A program made the translations under genes and the position numbers. The notes beneath the pieces are model-generated. The model saw nothing but the letters and a program-made list of their open reading frames with translations. It was not told the DNA's origin and searched no databases. Positions 1-9,719 of a DNA stretch of 64,000 bases are shown in pieces. Position 1 is the first letter of the stretch. Every line of letters starts with the position of its first letter. Origin of the DNA: Streptomyces violaceusniger (GTDB lineage: Bacteria; Actinomycetota; Actinomycetes; Streptomycetales; Streptomycetaceae); the NCBI GenBank assembly GCA_005405945.1, contig BJHW01000002.1:1116001-1180000 (forward strand), read 5' to 3'.

Positions 1-1286
1 ACGCCGGGCGCCGGGCGCTCGCCGCCGCGGGGGAGCCGGTCGTGGCGGTCGGGCTGGCCAACCAGGGCGAGACCGTGCTGGCCTGGGACCCCGTCACGGG
101 AGAGCCGCTGACGGACGCGCTGGTCTGGCAGGACCGGCGGGCCCGGACGGTGTGCGAGCAGCTCGCGCCGCACGCCGGGACGCTGCGCGAACTCACCGGC
201 CTGCCCCTCGATCCGTACTTCGCGGCACCCAAGATGGCGTGGATCCGGCGCCATCTGACCGGCGAGGGCGTGGTCACCACCAGCGATGTCTGGCTGGTCC
301 ACCGGCTCACCGGCGCGTTCGTCACCGACGCCGCCACCGCCGGGCGCACCGGGCTGCTCGACCTCGACCGCGTCGCCTGGTCCCCGAAGGCGCTGGACCT
401 GTACGGGCTGACCGCCGAACGGCTGCCGCGCGTCGTCGACGCCGCCGGGCCGGTCGGCACCACCACGGCCTTCGGCGGCGAGGTCCCGCTCACCGGACTC
501 CTCGTCGACCAGCAGGCCGCCCTGCTGGCGCAGCGGGTGACCGAATCGGGCACCGCCAAGTGCACCTACGGCACCGGCGCCTTCCTCCTCGCCCAGACCG
601 GCGACCGGCCCCTGCGCGGTCCTCACGGCCTGGTCTCCTGCGTGGCCTGGCGGTTCGGCGGGCGCACCAGCTACTGCCTGGACGGACAGGTGTACACCGC
701 CGCCTCCGCGGTGCGCTGGCTCGGCGACCTCGGGGTGATCCAAGGGCCCCAGGACCTCGACCCGGTCGGCGGGACCGTGCCCGACGCCGGGGGAGTCACC
801 TTCGTACCGGCGCTCGCCGGACTCGCCGCGCCGTGGTGGCGCGGCGACCTCAAGGGCTCGCTGACCGGGCTCGGCCTCGACACCACCGCCGGACACCTGG
901 TGCGCGCCCTGTGCGAGGGCATCGCCGCCCAGGTCGTGGAGATCGCCGAGGCGGCCGTCTCCGACCTGGGCGCGCCGCTGACCGTCCTGCGCGTCGACGG
1001 GGGACTGACCCGTTCGGCGCTGCTGATGCAGACCCAGGCCGATCTGCTGCAGCGGCCCGTGGAGGTGTCGGCGCTGCCGGACGTCACGGCGCTGGGCGTG
1101 GGCGCCGCCGCGCGGATGGGGCTCGACCCGGGCCTGACGATCGAGGAGGCGGTCCCCGCGTGGGAGCCCGCCGCCGTCTACGAACCGCGGATCGGCGCGG
1201 AGCGGGCCGCCGAGCGGTTGGCCGCCTTCCGCTCGGCCGTGGCCGCGCTGCTGGACCACGCGCCGACGGCCGCCGCCCACGACTGA
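1..1286 (+). CDS. FGGY-family (glycerol-type) kinase, 5' end outside window
   Basis: C-terminal part (about 428 residues) of an FGGY carbohydrate kinase. The frame is open from base 3 and the start lies upstream. Visible landmarks are the ALVWQDRR loop, the glycine-rich CTYGTGAFLL segment of the ATPase fold and VDGGLTRS near the adenosine-binding end. Glycerol kinases carry this set, and they make glycerol 3-phosphate in the cytoplasm. The gene is followed after 47 bp by two flavoprotein dehydrogenase genes on the same strand, so a glycerol or polyol catabolic operon is inferred. Another polyol substrate cannot be excluded because the N-terminal half is missing. Confidence 0.85.
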   Translation, partial: AGRRALAAAGEPVVAVGLANQGETVLAWDPVTGEPLTDALVWQDRRARTVCEQLAPHAGTLRELTGLPLDPYFAAPKMAWIRRHLTGEGVVTTSDVWLVHRLTGAFVTDAATAGRTGLLDLDRVAWSPKALDLYGLTAERLPRVVDAAGPVGTTTAFGGEVPLTGLLVDQQAALLAQRVTESGTAKCTYGTGAFLLAQTGDRPLRGPHGLVSCVAWRFGGRTSYCLDGQVYTAASAVRWLGDLGVIQGPQDLDPVGGTVPDAGGVTFVPALAGLAAPWWRGDLKGSLTGLGLDTTAGHLVRALCEGIAAQVVEIAEAAVSDLGAPLTVLRVDGGLTRSALLMQTQADLLQRPVEVSALPDVTALGVGAAARMGLDPGLTIEEAVPAWEPAAVYEPRIGAERAAERLAAFRSAVAALLDHAPTAAAHD

Positions 1287-1333
1287 GGCCCCGCGCACCA
1301 GGAGCCGTGTCCACCACCGAGCAAGGGACCACC

Positions 1334-2761
1334 ATGACCGTTACGACCACGGGTGACCTCCCCGACGAGGTCTACGACGTGGCCATCATCGGCGCCGGGG
1401 TGGTCGGCGCCGCCATCGCCCGCGAACTGGCCCGGTACCGCTTGCGGATCGCCCTGGTCGAGGCATCGAACGACGTCGGCAACGGCACGTCCAAGGCCAA
1501 CACCGCGATCCTGCACACCGGCTTCGACGCCACCCCGGGCACCCTGGAGGCCCGCCTGGTGCGCGAGGGCTACCAGCGGCTGACCGCCTACGCCGCCGAG
1601 ACCGGCATCCCGCTCGAACCGCTCGGCGCGCTCCTCGTCGCCTGGGACGGGGAACAGCTCGCCGCGCTGCCGTCACTCGCCGAGAAGGCCGCCCGCAACG
1701 GCTACGACGAGACGGCCATCCTCGACGCGGACGCGGTCTACGCCCGCGAGCCTCACCTGGGACCCGGCGCCCTCGGCGCGCTCGAGGTTCCCGGCGAGAG
1801 CATCATCTGCCCCTGGACGACGACGCTCGCCTACGCCACCCAGGCGGTCCGCGCGGGTGTCGCCCTGCATCTGAACTGCCCGGCCGGGGCCATCACCACC
1901 GGTGCCGAGCACCACGAGATCGCCACCCCGCGCGGGGTGCTGCGCACGCGTCACCTGGTGAACGCGGCGGGGCTGTACTCGGACGAGATCAACCGGCGGC
2001 TCGGCCACGAGGAGTTCACCGTGACCCCGCGCCGCGGCCAGCTGATCGTCTTCGACAAGTTCGCCCACGGCCTGGTCGACCACATCCTGCTGCCGGTGCC
2101 CACCGCGCTCGGCAAGGGCGTGCTGGTGGCGCCGACCGTGTACGGCAATGTGATGCTCGGCCCCACCGCCGAGGACCTCGACGACAAGACCGCCACCGGA
2201 TCGTCGGCCGACGGACTGGCCTCGCTGCGGGAGAAGGGCGCGCGGATCCTGCCGGAGCTGCTGGAGGAGGAGGTCACCGCGGTCTACGCCGGGCTGCGCG
2301 CCGCCACCGAGCACGGCGACTACCAGATCCACGCCGACCCCGGGCGGCGGTATGTCGCCGTGGGCGGCATCCGCTCCACCGGACTCACCGCCTCCATGGC
2401 GATCGCCGCGCATGTGGCGGACCTCCTCGTCGGCTGCGGGCTGGACCCCGGGCCCGAGCGGGAGATCGAGCCGGTACGGATGCCCACCATCGGCGAGGCG
2501 TTCCCGCGCCCCTACCAGCGCGCCGACCTCATCGCCGCCGACCCCGCGTACGGCACCGTGGTCTGCCACTGCGAACGCGTCACCCGGGGCGAGATCCGCG
2601 ACGCGCTGACCGCCACCGTGCCACCGGCCTCGCTCGACGGCCTCCGGCGCCGCACCCGGGCCCTGGCCGGGCGCTGCCAGGGATTCTTCTGCGGCGCCGA
2701 GGTGCGCGCCCAGTTCGAGGCGGCCACCGTGGCCCAGAACCGGACGGAGGCTCGGCGATGA
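1334..2761 (+). CDS. GlpA-like FAD-dependent dehydrogenase with BFD-type [2Fe-2S] domain
   Basis: 475 residues. The N-terminal FAD-binding DAO domain begins at about residue 15 with IIGAGVVGAAIARELARY. Its C-terminal part has AVGGIRSTGLTAS, typical of glycerol-3-phosphate or 2-hydroxyacid dehydrogenases. The last 75 residues form a BFD-like iron-sulfur domain with CHC followed by CQGFFC. The likely reaction is FAD-linked oxidation of glycerol 3-phosphate or a related hydroxy acid, passing electrons to the partner flavoprotein encoded next. The ATG at 1334 was chosen because it sits just before the FAD motif after an AAGGGA ribosome site; the frame extends much further upstream but there it shadows the kinase gene. 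Its stop overlaps the next start (ATGA). The exact substrate is unknown. Confidence 0.85.
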   Translation: MTVTTTGDLPDEVYDVAIIGAGVVGAAIARELARYRLRIALVEASNDVGNGTSKANTAILHTGFDATPGTLEARLVREGYQRLTAYAAETGIPLEPLGALLVAWDGEQLAALPSLAEKAARNGYDETAILDADAVYAREPHLGPGALGALEVPGESIICPWTTTLAYATQAVRAGVALHLNCPAGAITTGAEHHEIATPRGVLRTRHLVNAAGLYSDEINRRLGHEEFTVTPRRGQLIVFDKFAHGLVDHILLPVPTALGKGVLVAPTVYGNVMLGPTAEDLDDKTATGSSADGLASLREKGARILPELLEEEVTAVYAGLRAATEHGDYQIHADPGRRYVAVGGIRSTGLTASMAIAAHVADLLVGCGLDPGPEREIEPVRMPTIGEAFPRPYQRADLIAADPAYGTVVCHCERVTRGEIRDALTATVPPASLDGLRRRTRALAGRCQGFFCGAEVRAQFEAATVAQNRTEARR

Positions 2762-4008
2762 CCCCCACCGACCGCATCCACCGCAGCGTCGACGTGCTGG
2801 TCATCGGGGCCGGACCGGCCGGGCTCGCGGTCGCCGCGCGGTTGGCCGCCGCCGGGGTGGGCCGGGTCGAGGTACTCGACCGCGAACAGCGCGCGGGCGG
2901 CATCCCCCGCCACTGCGACCACACCGGATTCGGACTGCGCGATCTGCGCCGGGTGATGACAGGCCCGGACTACGCCCGCCACCACATCGCCGCCGCCATC
3001 CGCGCCGGGGCCGTGCTGCGCACGGGTGTCACGGCCACGGGCTGGGCGGCGCCGCGGACCGTGGACATCACCGGCCCGACCGGCCTGGAGCGGATCACCG
3101 CCACGGCCGTCGTCCTGGCCACCGGCGCCCGGGAACGCCCGCGCAGCGCCCGGCTGGTGCCCGGCACCCGGCCGGCGGGCGTCTACACCACCGGGCAGTT
3201 GCAGCAGGCCGTCCTGCACCACCAGAGCGTCGGCCGCCGCGCCGTCATCGTCGGAGCGGAACGGGTCAGCTACTCCGCGGTGGCCACCCTGCGCCGGGCC
3301 GGGGCCGAGGTCGCCGCCATGGTCACCGACCAGCCCCGCCACCAGACCCACCCGGCGCGCCACCTCGGCACCCGGCTGCGCCACGGCGTACCCCTGATCA
3401 CCGACGCCACCGTGGCCGAACTGACCGGCCGGGAGCGGCTGGAGAGCGTACGGCTGCGGCACCGGGACGGCAGGACCGCGGCCATCGGCTGCGACACCGT
3501 GGTGTTCACCGGCGACTGGATCCCCGAACACGAACTGGCCAGGAGCGCCGGGATCGCCCTCGACCCCGGCACCCGGGGCCCGGCCACCGACGCCGAGTTC
3601 CGCACCGGCGAACCCGGGGTCTTCGCCGTGGGCAATCTGCTGCACCCGGTCGAGACCGCCGATGTCGCCGCCCTCGACGGCCGGTTCGCCGCCGGGCCCG
3701 TACTGCGCCACCTCGCGGGCGTGCCATGGACCCCGGGACCGCTGCCGGTGCGGGTCGAGGCGCCGCTGCTGTGGATCTCACCCAACCGGCTCACCCCGGA
3801 CGGGCCCCGTCCGCCGCGCGGCCGGTTCACCCTGCGCACCACGCGGTTCCTGACCCGGCCGGTGCTCACCGTCAGCCAGGACGGCCGGACGCTGCACCGC
3901 GGGCGCCTTGCCTCTACGGCGGCGCCCAACCGGCCGTTCCACCTGCCCGCCGACTGGATCGCCGGGGCCGACGCACACGGCGGCCCGGTGCGTATCACCG
4001 CGGACTGA
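2758..4008 (+). CDS. NAD(P)/FAD-dependent oxidoreductase, partner of the upstream dehydrogenase
   Basis: 416 residues, translationally coupled to the previous gene by a 4-base overlap. An N-terminal dinucleotide motif VIGAGPAGLAVAARLAAAG is at about residues 15-33. A second nucleotide-binding region (RRAVIVGAERVSYSAVATL) is at about 160-178, and an FAD-contacting GVFAVGNLLHP is near residue 290. This architecture is that of the small FAD subunit of GlpABC-like or opine-dehydrogenase-like complexes. With the BFD protein upstream it probably forms a two-flavin electron-transfer complex for the product of the kinase or its dephosphorylated form. The complex assignment rests on gene order and is an inference. 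Confidence 0.75.
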   Translation: MTPTDRIHRSVDVLVIGAGPAGLAVAARLAAAGVGRVEVLDREQRAGGIPRHCDHTGFGLRDLRRVMTGPDYARHHIAAAIRAGAVLRTGVTATGWAAPRTVDITGPTGLERITATAVVLATGARERPRSARLVPGTRPAGVYTTGQLQQAVLHHQSVGRRAVIVGAERVSYSAVATLRRAGAEVAAMVTDQPRHQTHPARHLGTRLRHGVPLITDATVAELTGRERLESVRLRHRDGRTAAIGCDTVVFTGDWIPEHELARSAGIALDPGTRGPATDAEFRTGEPGVFAVGNLLHPVETADVAALDGRFAAGPVLRHLAGVPWTPGPLPVRVEAPLLWISPNRLTPDGPRPPRGRFTLRTTRFLTRPVLTVSQDGRTLHRGRLASTAAPNRPFHLPADWIAGADAHGGPVRITAD

Positions 4009-4015
4009 CCTGGCC

Positions 4016-4405
4016 TCAGCCGAGGCCGCCGGGCATACCGCGCAGCCGCTCCATCTCGCGCCGGTCGCGCTTGGTGGGGCGGCCCGTCCCGCGGTCGCGC
4101 AGCCCGATCGGCACGGTGTGCTCGCGCGGAGGCGGCGGCGGGCTGTTGTCGACGTAGCACTCCACCGCCACCGGCGCCCCGACCCGTTTGCGCACGATGC
4201 GCGAGACGACCACGACCCGGTCGCGCCCCGCATGGCGCAGCCGCACCTCGTCCCCGGGCCGCACCGTGTGTGCGGGCTTGACGCGCTCGCCGTTGACCCG
4301 GACGTGCCCCGCGCGGCAGGCCGAGGACGCCATGGAGCGCGTCTTGGTCAGCCGCACGGACCAGATCCAGCTGTCCACCCGTACGGACCCCTCGTCTGAA
4401 GCCAT
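4016..4405 (-). CDS. S4-domain RNA-binding protein, Hsp15 family
   Basis: 129 residues. An S4 RNA-binding fold occupies residues 8-60 (VRVDSWIWSVRLTKTRS, then AGHVRVNGERVKPAHTVRPG), followed by a basic tail RPTKRDRREMERLRG. Hsp15-like proteins bind the 50S subunit carrying a stalled nascent chain and help recycle it. The arginine-rich tail and length fit the family. The gene ends 8 bp from the convergent flavoprotein gene and starts about 30 bp from the divergent lipoamide dehydrogenase gene, so the two share a short promoter region. Confidence 0.88.
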   Translation of the reverse strand: MASDEGSVRVDSWIWSVRLTKTRSMASSACRAGHVRVNGERVKPAHTVRPGDEVRLRHAGRDRVVVVSRIVRKRVGAPVAVECYVDNSPPPPPREHTVPIGLRDRGTGRPTKRDRREMERLRGMPGGLG

Positions 4406-4435
4406 ACCCCGACTCTAATGTCTAAGGTGCGACGC

Positions 4436-5836
4436 ATGAGCGCAGATTTCGACGTGGTGGTCCTGGGAGCCGGGCCGGGTGGCTATGTCGCCGCGATCCG
4501 CGCCGCCCAGCTGGGCCTGAGCACGGCCGTGGTCGAGGAACGCTACTGGGGCGGCGTCTGCCTGAACGTGGGCTGCATCCCGTCCAAGGCCCTGCTGCGC
4601 AACGCCGAGCTGGCCCATCTGTTCATCCACGAGGCCAAGGACTTCGGCATCCGGGTGAATGGCGATGTCACCGTGGACTACCGCGACGCGTTCGAGCGCA
4701 GCCGCAAGGTGGCCGACGGACGGGTCAAGGGCGTCCACTATCTGATGAAGAAGAACAAGATCACCCAGTACGAGGGCCGGGGCGCCTTCACCGGGCCCCA
4801 CGACATGCGGGTCACCCGCTCCGGCGGCGGCACGGAGACGCTCACCTTCGACCACTGCGTCATCGCCGCGGGCTCGCTCACCAATCTGCTGCCCGGCACC
4901 TCCCTCAGCGAGCGGGTGGTGACCTACGAGGAGCAGATCCTCTCGCCCACCCTGCCCGGCAGCGTCCTGATCGCGGGCGCGGGCGCCATCGGCGTGGAGT
5001 TCGCGTACATCATGCACAGCTACGGGGTGCAGGTGACGCTGGTGGAGTTCATGGACCGGATCGTGCCCCTGGAGGACGAGGAGGTCTCCGCCGAGCTCAC
5101 CCGGCGCTTCCGCAGGCTCGGCATGAACATCCTGACCTCCACCCGGGTGGAGGCGATCAACGACGCGGGCCCCGCGGTCAAGGTCATGGTGACCACCGGC
5201 GGCCAGCGGCAGACCCTCCAGGCCGCCCGGGTGCTCCAGGCCATCGGGTTCCGGCCGCGGGTACACGGATACGGGCTGGAGCACACCGGCGTCCGGCTCA
5301 CCGAACGGGGCGCCATCGGCATCGACGGCCGGTGCCGCACCAATGTGCCGCACATCTTCGCCATCGGCGACGTCACCGCCCAGCTGATGCTCGCGCACGC
5401 CGCCGAGGCCATGGGCATCGTCGCGGCCGAGACCATCGCCGGGGCGGAGACCATGGAGCTGGACTATGTGATGATCCCGCGCGCCACCTTCTGCCAGCCG
5501 CAGATCGCCAGCTTCGGCTGGACCGAGGCCCAGGCGCGCGAGCGCGGCTTCGATGTCCGGGTGGCGAAGTTCCCGTTCACCGCCAACGGGAAGGCCCAGG
5601 GGCTCGGCGACCCCGTCGGCTTCGTCAAGCTCATCAGCGACGGCCGCCACGGTGAGCTGCTGGGCGGCCATCTCATCGGCCCCGAGGTCACCGAGCTGCT
5701 GCCCGAGCTCACCCTCGCCCAGCAGTGGGATCTCACCGTGCACGAGGTGGCCCGCAACATCCACGCCCATCCGACCCTCAGCGAGGCGGTGAAGGAGGCC
5801 GTCCACGGGCTCGCCGGACACATGGTCAATCTGTGA
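4436..5836 (+). CDS. lpd: dihydrolipoyl dehydrogenase (E3)
   Basis: 466 residues. Lipoamide dehydrogenase reoxidises the dihydrolipoyl arm of 2-oxoacid dehydrogenase complexes and makes NADH. Visible: FAD motif VLGAGPGGYVAAIRAAQ (residues 8-24), the redox disulfide in GGVCLNVGCIPSK (about 38-50), the NAD-binding GAGAIGVEFAY near 187, and the C-terminal active-site segment HAHPTLSEAVKEA. The ATG at 4436 is preferred over the in-frame ATG at 4418 because AAGGTG lies 6 bases before it and the protein then starts just before the FAD strand. Lone gene, no E1/E2 genes nearby. Confidence 0.93.
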   Translation: MSADFDVVVLGAGPGGYVAAIRAAQLGLSTAVVEERYWGGVCLNVGCIPSKALLRNAELAHLFIHEAKDFGIRVNGDVTVDYRDAFERSRKVADGRVKGVHYLMKKNKITQYEGRGAFTGPHDMRVTRSGGGTETLTFDHCVIAAGSLTNLLPGTSLSERVVTYEEQILSPTLPGSVLIAGAGAIGVEFAYIMHSYGVQVTLVEFMDRIVPLEDEEVSAELTRRFRRLGMNILTSTRVEAINDAGPAVKVMVTTGGQRQTLQAARVLQAIGFRPRVHGYGLEHTGVRLTERGAIGIDGRCRTNVPHIFAIGDVTAQLMLAHAAEAMGIVAAETIAGAETMELDYVMIPRATFCQPQIASFGWTEAQARERGFDVRVAKFPFTANGKAQGLGDPVGFVKLISDGRHGELLGGHLIGPEVTELLPELTLAQQWDLTVHEVARNIHAHPTLSEAVKEAVHGLAGHMVNL

Positions 5837-5901
5837 CCGCCGGTGCCCCACCCCGGCCGCCACCAGGTGTGCGACCCGGCGATGTGCGTTAGACAGAGCA
5901 T

Positions 5902-8546
5902 GTGAACGTGCGCTCGCGCTTGAGCTCGCGCAGTGTCGGCGGGCAGGTGTTCGCCCTGATGCTGATCATCGTGACGCTCCTGGTGCTCGCCGCGGGGCCA
6001 CGCTGTCCCTCCAGGCGCGCGGCAGCCGGGACACCCAGGCCCGGGGCCGTGCGCTGACCGTCGCACGGACCGTCGCCGTCGCCCCCGGCGTCCAGCGGGC
6101 CCTGGAGTCCCGCGACCCCTCCAGGACCCTCCAGCCCTACGCCGAGAAGGTCCGGCGGCGGACCGGTGTCGACTACATCGTGGTGACCACTCCCCGGGGC
6201 ATCCGCTGGAGCCATCCGAACCCCAAGCTGATCGGCAAGCGCGTCGACGGCAGCCTCTACCCGGCCACGGTGGGCCGGGCCTTCACCGACAAGACCCCGG
6301 GCGTCACCCGCCCGGCCCCCTCGATCCGGGCCGCCGTGCCGGTCACCAACGCCCGGGGCCGGGTGATCGGCGTCGTCAACGCCGGGGTCTCCATCCCCTC
6401 GGTGGCCCGCACGGTCAGCCGTGAGCTGCCGGTGATCTACGGCTCCACGGCCTTCGCCCTGCTCCTGGGCGGGGGCGGTGCGGCGCTCGTGGCCCGGCGG
6501 CTGCGGCGCCAGACCCACCGGCTCGGCCCCGCCGAGATCACCAGGATGTACGAACACCACCACGCCGTGCTGCGCTCGGTCCGGGAGGGGGTGCTGATCC
6601 TCGACGACGAGGGACGGCTGCTGCTCGCCAATGACGAGGCGCTGCTCCTGCTGGGTCTCACACCCGACGCGCACGGACGGCAGATCACCGACGTCGGCCT
6701 GCCCCCGGAGATCGCCGGGCTGCTCGCCTCCGCCCGCGAGGCCACCGACGAGGTGTACGAGGTCGGCAACCGGTTGCTGGCGGTCAACCAGCGCCCGGCG
6801 GAGCGGGACGGACAGCCCTGGGGCAGCGTCGCCACCCTGCGGGACACCACCGAGCTGCGCTCCCTGACGGACAAGGCCGACCGGGCCTACGCCCGCCTCC
6901 AGCTGCTGTACGAGGCCGGTGTCCGGGTGGGCAGCAGCCTCGACATGGAAGGCACCGCCCAGGAACTGACCCGGGTCGCCGTGCCGCGCTTCGCCGACTA
7001 CGCCACCGTCGATCTGCACGAGGCCGTACCGGCCGGCGAGGAGCCGGGCGACCGGTCGCCGCTGCGCCGGGCCGCCTTCAGCGGCGTTAGGCAGGACCCC
7101 CCGCTGCGCCGGGTCGGCGAGCGCGTCTCGTCCTTCCCCGTCACCCAGCGGGCCGGGGGCACCGGCCAGGCGCGCGTGTTCGCCGTCGGCGAGCTGCCGT
7201 CCTACGCCGACTGGACGCCCCAGGACCCGGAGCGGCTGGGGCGGGTGATGGAGTACGGCATCCACTCGCTGCTCACCGTGCCGCTCAGCGGGCGCGGCGT
7301 CCGGCTGGGCCAGGCGGCGTTCTGGCGCTCGGGGGACGCCCCGCCGTTCGACGAGGAGGACCGCACCTTCGCCGAGGAGCTGGCCGGTCAGGCGGCCGTC
7401 GCCATCGACAACGCCCGCCGCTACGCGCGCGAGCACGCCACCACCCTGGCCCTCCAGGAGAGCCTGCTGCCGCGCGGCCGTCCCGAGCAGCAGGCCGTCG
7501 TGGCCGCCCAGCGCTATCTGCCCGCCCCCGGCGGGGTGCGGGGCGACTGGTTCGACGTCATCCCACTGTCCGGGGCCAGGGTCGCCCTCGTGGTCGGCGA
7601 TGTCGTCGGCCACGGACTGCACGCCGCCGCGACCATGGGCCGGCTGCGCACCGCCGTGCGCAACTTCTCCGTCGTGGACCTTCCGCCCGATGAACTGCTC
7701 GCCCGGCTCGACGACGTGGTCGACCAGCTCGACCGGGAGGAGACCGCCGTGGGCGGCGGCGCCGGGGCCACCTGTCTGTACGCGGTCTACGACCCGGTCT
7801 CCCGGCACTGCACCCTGGCGCGGGCCGGTCATCCGCCTCCGGCCCTGGTCCGTCCCGACGGCTCGGTGACCTTCCTCGACCTGCCCGCAGGACCGCCGAT
7901 GGGCCTCGGCGGACGGCTCTACGAGGCGGCCGAGACGGAGCTGCCCGAGGGCAGCCGCCTCGTCCTCTACACCGACGGGCTGGTCCGGGACCGCGAACGG
8001 GACATCGAGGCCGGGCTCGACCAGCTGCGGGACGCCCTCACCGATGCCGACCCCGACCCGGAGCGGGCCTGCGACTCCGTGATGGCCGCCCTGCTCTCGC
8101 CGCGCCGCACCGACGACGTCTGCCTGCTCATCGCCCGTACCACCGCCATGGACGCGCGCCGGGTGGCCTCGTGGGACCTCCCGGCGGACCCGGAGGTGGT
8201 GGGCCGGATGCGGGCGGCCGTCGCCCGCACCCTGGCCGAGTGGCACCTGGAGGAGGCCGCCTTCACCACCGAGCTGGTGGTCAGCGAGTTGCTGGGCAAC
8301 GCCATCCGGCACGCGGTGGGCCCCGTGCGGCTGCGGCTGTTGCGCAACCGGGCGCTGATCTGCGAGGTCGCCGACGGCAGCACCACCGCGCCCCATTTGC
8401 GCCGGGCGGCCACCACCGACGAGGGCGGGCGCGGGCTGTTCCTCGTCGCCCAGATGGTCCAGCGCTGGGGCACCCGCTACACCAGCCGGGGCAAGATCAT
8501 CTGGACCGAGCAGGACCTCCCGGCCGCGGCGCGCGCCCCGCGGTGA
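5902..8546 (+). CDS. membrane PAS/GAF/SpoIIE-type serine phosphatase with anti-sigma kinase domain (one-base frameshift)
   Basis: Multidomain regulator of the Streptomyces RsbU/SpoIIE type. In order: a transmembrane helix (VFALMLIIVTLLVLAAG), an extracytoplasmic sensor, a second helix (about VIYGSTAFALLLGGG), PAS, GAF, a PP2C-like SpoIIE phosphatase (RGDWFDVIPL, VVGDVVGHG) and a C-terminal HATPase_c domain of the anti-sigma type (ELLGNAIRHA, DEGGRGLFLV). It probably dephosphorylates an anti-anti-sigma factor in response to an external signal. The GTG at 5902 starts the first helix, but the frame is lost at the GGGG run 5994-5997. One extra G rejoins LAAG to ATLSLQARGS and gives 881 residues. 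Without repair the longest downstream piece starts at 6180. Probably a sequencing error. Confidence 0.82.
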
Positions 8547-8554
8547 CCAGGCGG

Positions 8555-9552
8555 TCAGGCCGAGGCCGCCGGCGCGCCCTCGCGCCGCTCCCATGCCACC
8601 TGCGCCAGATCGGCCATGGTGGCCACGAGGTCCGCCGCCTCCTCCACGCCGTTCAGATGCCGGTACTCCGAGCCCACCGTGATCACCAGCCGCTCGGGCA
8701 GGCCCAGCGACGGATAGGCGTTCTCGGCGATCAGGGTGCGGGCCGCCTCCAGGGCCGGTACCCCGGCCGTGTGCAGCTGCCGGGTGCGGTCCCGCAGATG
8801 CTCCAGATAGCCGATGTGGCCGCGGACCCCCTCCCGGTCGAGCACCGGGCCATGGCCGGGGACTATCACCTCGGCCCCGGTCGCGAGCACCCGCTCGCAC
8901 GCGGAGATCACATTGTCCAGCGGGCCCGCCCAGTGCACCGCGTGGTCGCCGGGGTCCTGCGGACCGGAGGCGAAGATGACATCGCCGGTGAACGCCACCT
9001 TCTGCCGCGGCAGATACGCCACCAGATCGCCCGCGGTGTGCGCGGACTCCAGGCTGAACAGCCGCACCGGCACCTGGCCCACGCGCAGGTCGAGTTCGCC
9101 CACGAAGGTGAGCGTCGGCTCGACCACCTCGGTGGCGGACCAGTCGAACCGCCCGAAGTGCCGCTGGAGGTACCAGCCGAGCGGAGTCGCCGGATCGCTG
9201 CCGTGCACCAGGCCGTGCAGCTGTTGCGGCGAGGGCTCGTACTCGATGTGGCCGAGCGCCTCGCGGGTGGCGACGATCTCCGCGTCCGGTACGACCTCCG
9301 CGCCCCACAGGTGGTCGCCGTTGGCATGGGTGACGATCACCCGCTCGATCCGGCCCCCGTCGGGCAGCAGGGCACGGCTGTGTTCAAGGAACTCACCGGC
9401 CATCCGACGGTCGTAGGGGCTGTCGATCCAGGCGGCGTGGCCGTCGGGCGAGACGATCAGACCGCAGTTGGCCAGACCCCAGCCGGCGCTCGGGTGGGGG
9501 ACCAGATGTGCACACCGTCGGCCACGGTGAGGAGGGGGGATTGCGAGATCAT
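8555..9552 (-). CDS. MBL-fold metallo-hydrolase (one-base frameshift near N-terminus)
   Basis: Metallo-beta-lactamase fold hydrolase, 332 residues after repair. Motifs: THANGDHLWG (metal motif, with Asn where HxHxDH has its second His), ESAHTAGDLVAY, FTGDVIFASG and VPGHGPVLDREG. The ATG at 9552 begins MISQSPLLTVADGVHIW in one frame, while PSAGWGLANCGL follows in another. The break is at the G run 9498-9502; one more G joins the halves. It lies convergent to the phosphatase gene with 8 bp between stops. The substrate is unknown. The His-to-Asn change makes a normal dinuclear zinc site doubtful, though this variant recurs in a subgroup of the family. Confidence 0.78.
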
Positions 9553-9643
9553 GGACGCACACTATGCCCGAGCCACGCGCCCGCGGCAGGTGGCCCGCCC
9601 TGCCCGCGCGGTTCCCCGGCCGCCCGACCACCGCCGCGTCGGG

Positions 9644-9719
9644 CCGTCCATCGGCGGGTCGGCCGTCAGGCCCGTCATCGGTGGGTCGGTCGTCAGGCCG
9701 TCATCGGCAGGTCGGTCGG
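9644..9719. repeat. three degenerate 22-28 bp tandem repeats over the gltD 3' end
   Basis: Units begin CCGTCCATCGGCGGGTCGGC (9644), CCGTCATCGGTGGGTCGG (9672) and CCGTCATCGGCAGGTCGG (9698). The last unit is the final codons and stop of the gltD gene read on the minus strand; the other two are downstream copies of that end, stop codon included. Probably slippage or local duplication. No function is suggested. Confidence 0.6.

Noticed and set aside
5889..9308. A 1139-codon open frame on the minus strand opposite the phosphatase
   Set aside because: Low-complexity antisense translation; the opposite strand carries clear PAS, GAF, SpoIIE and HATPase motifs.
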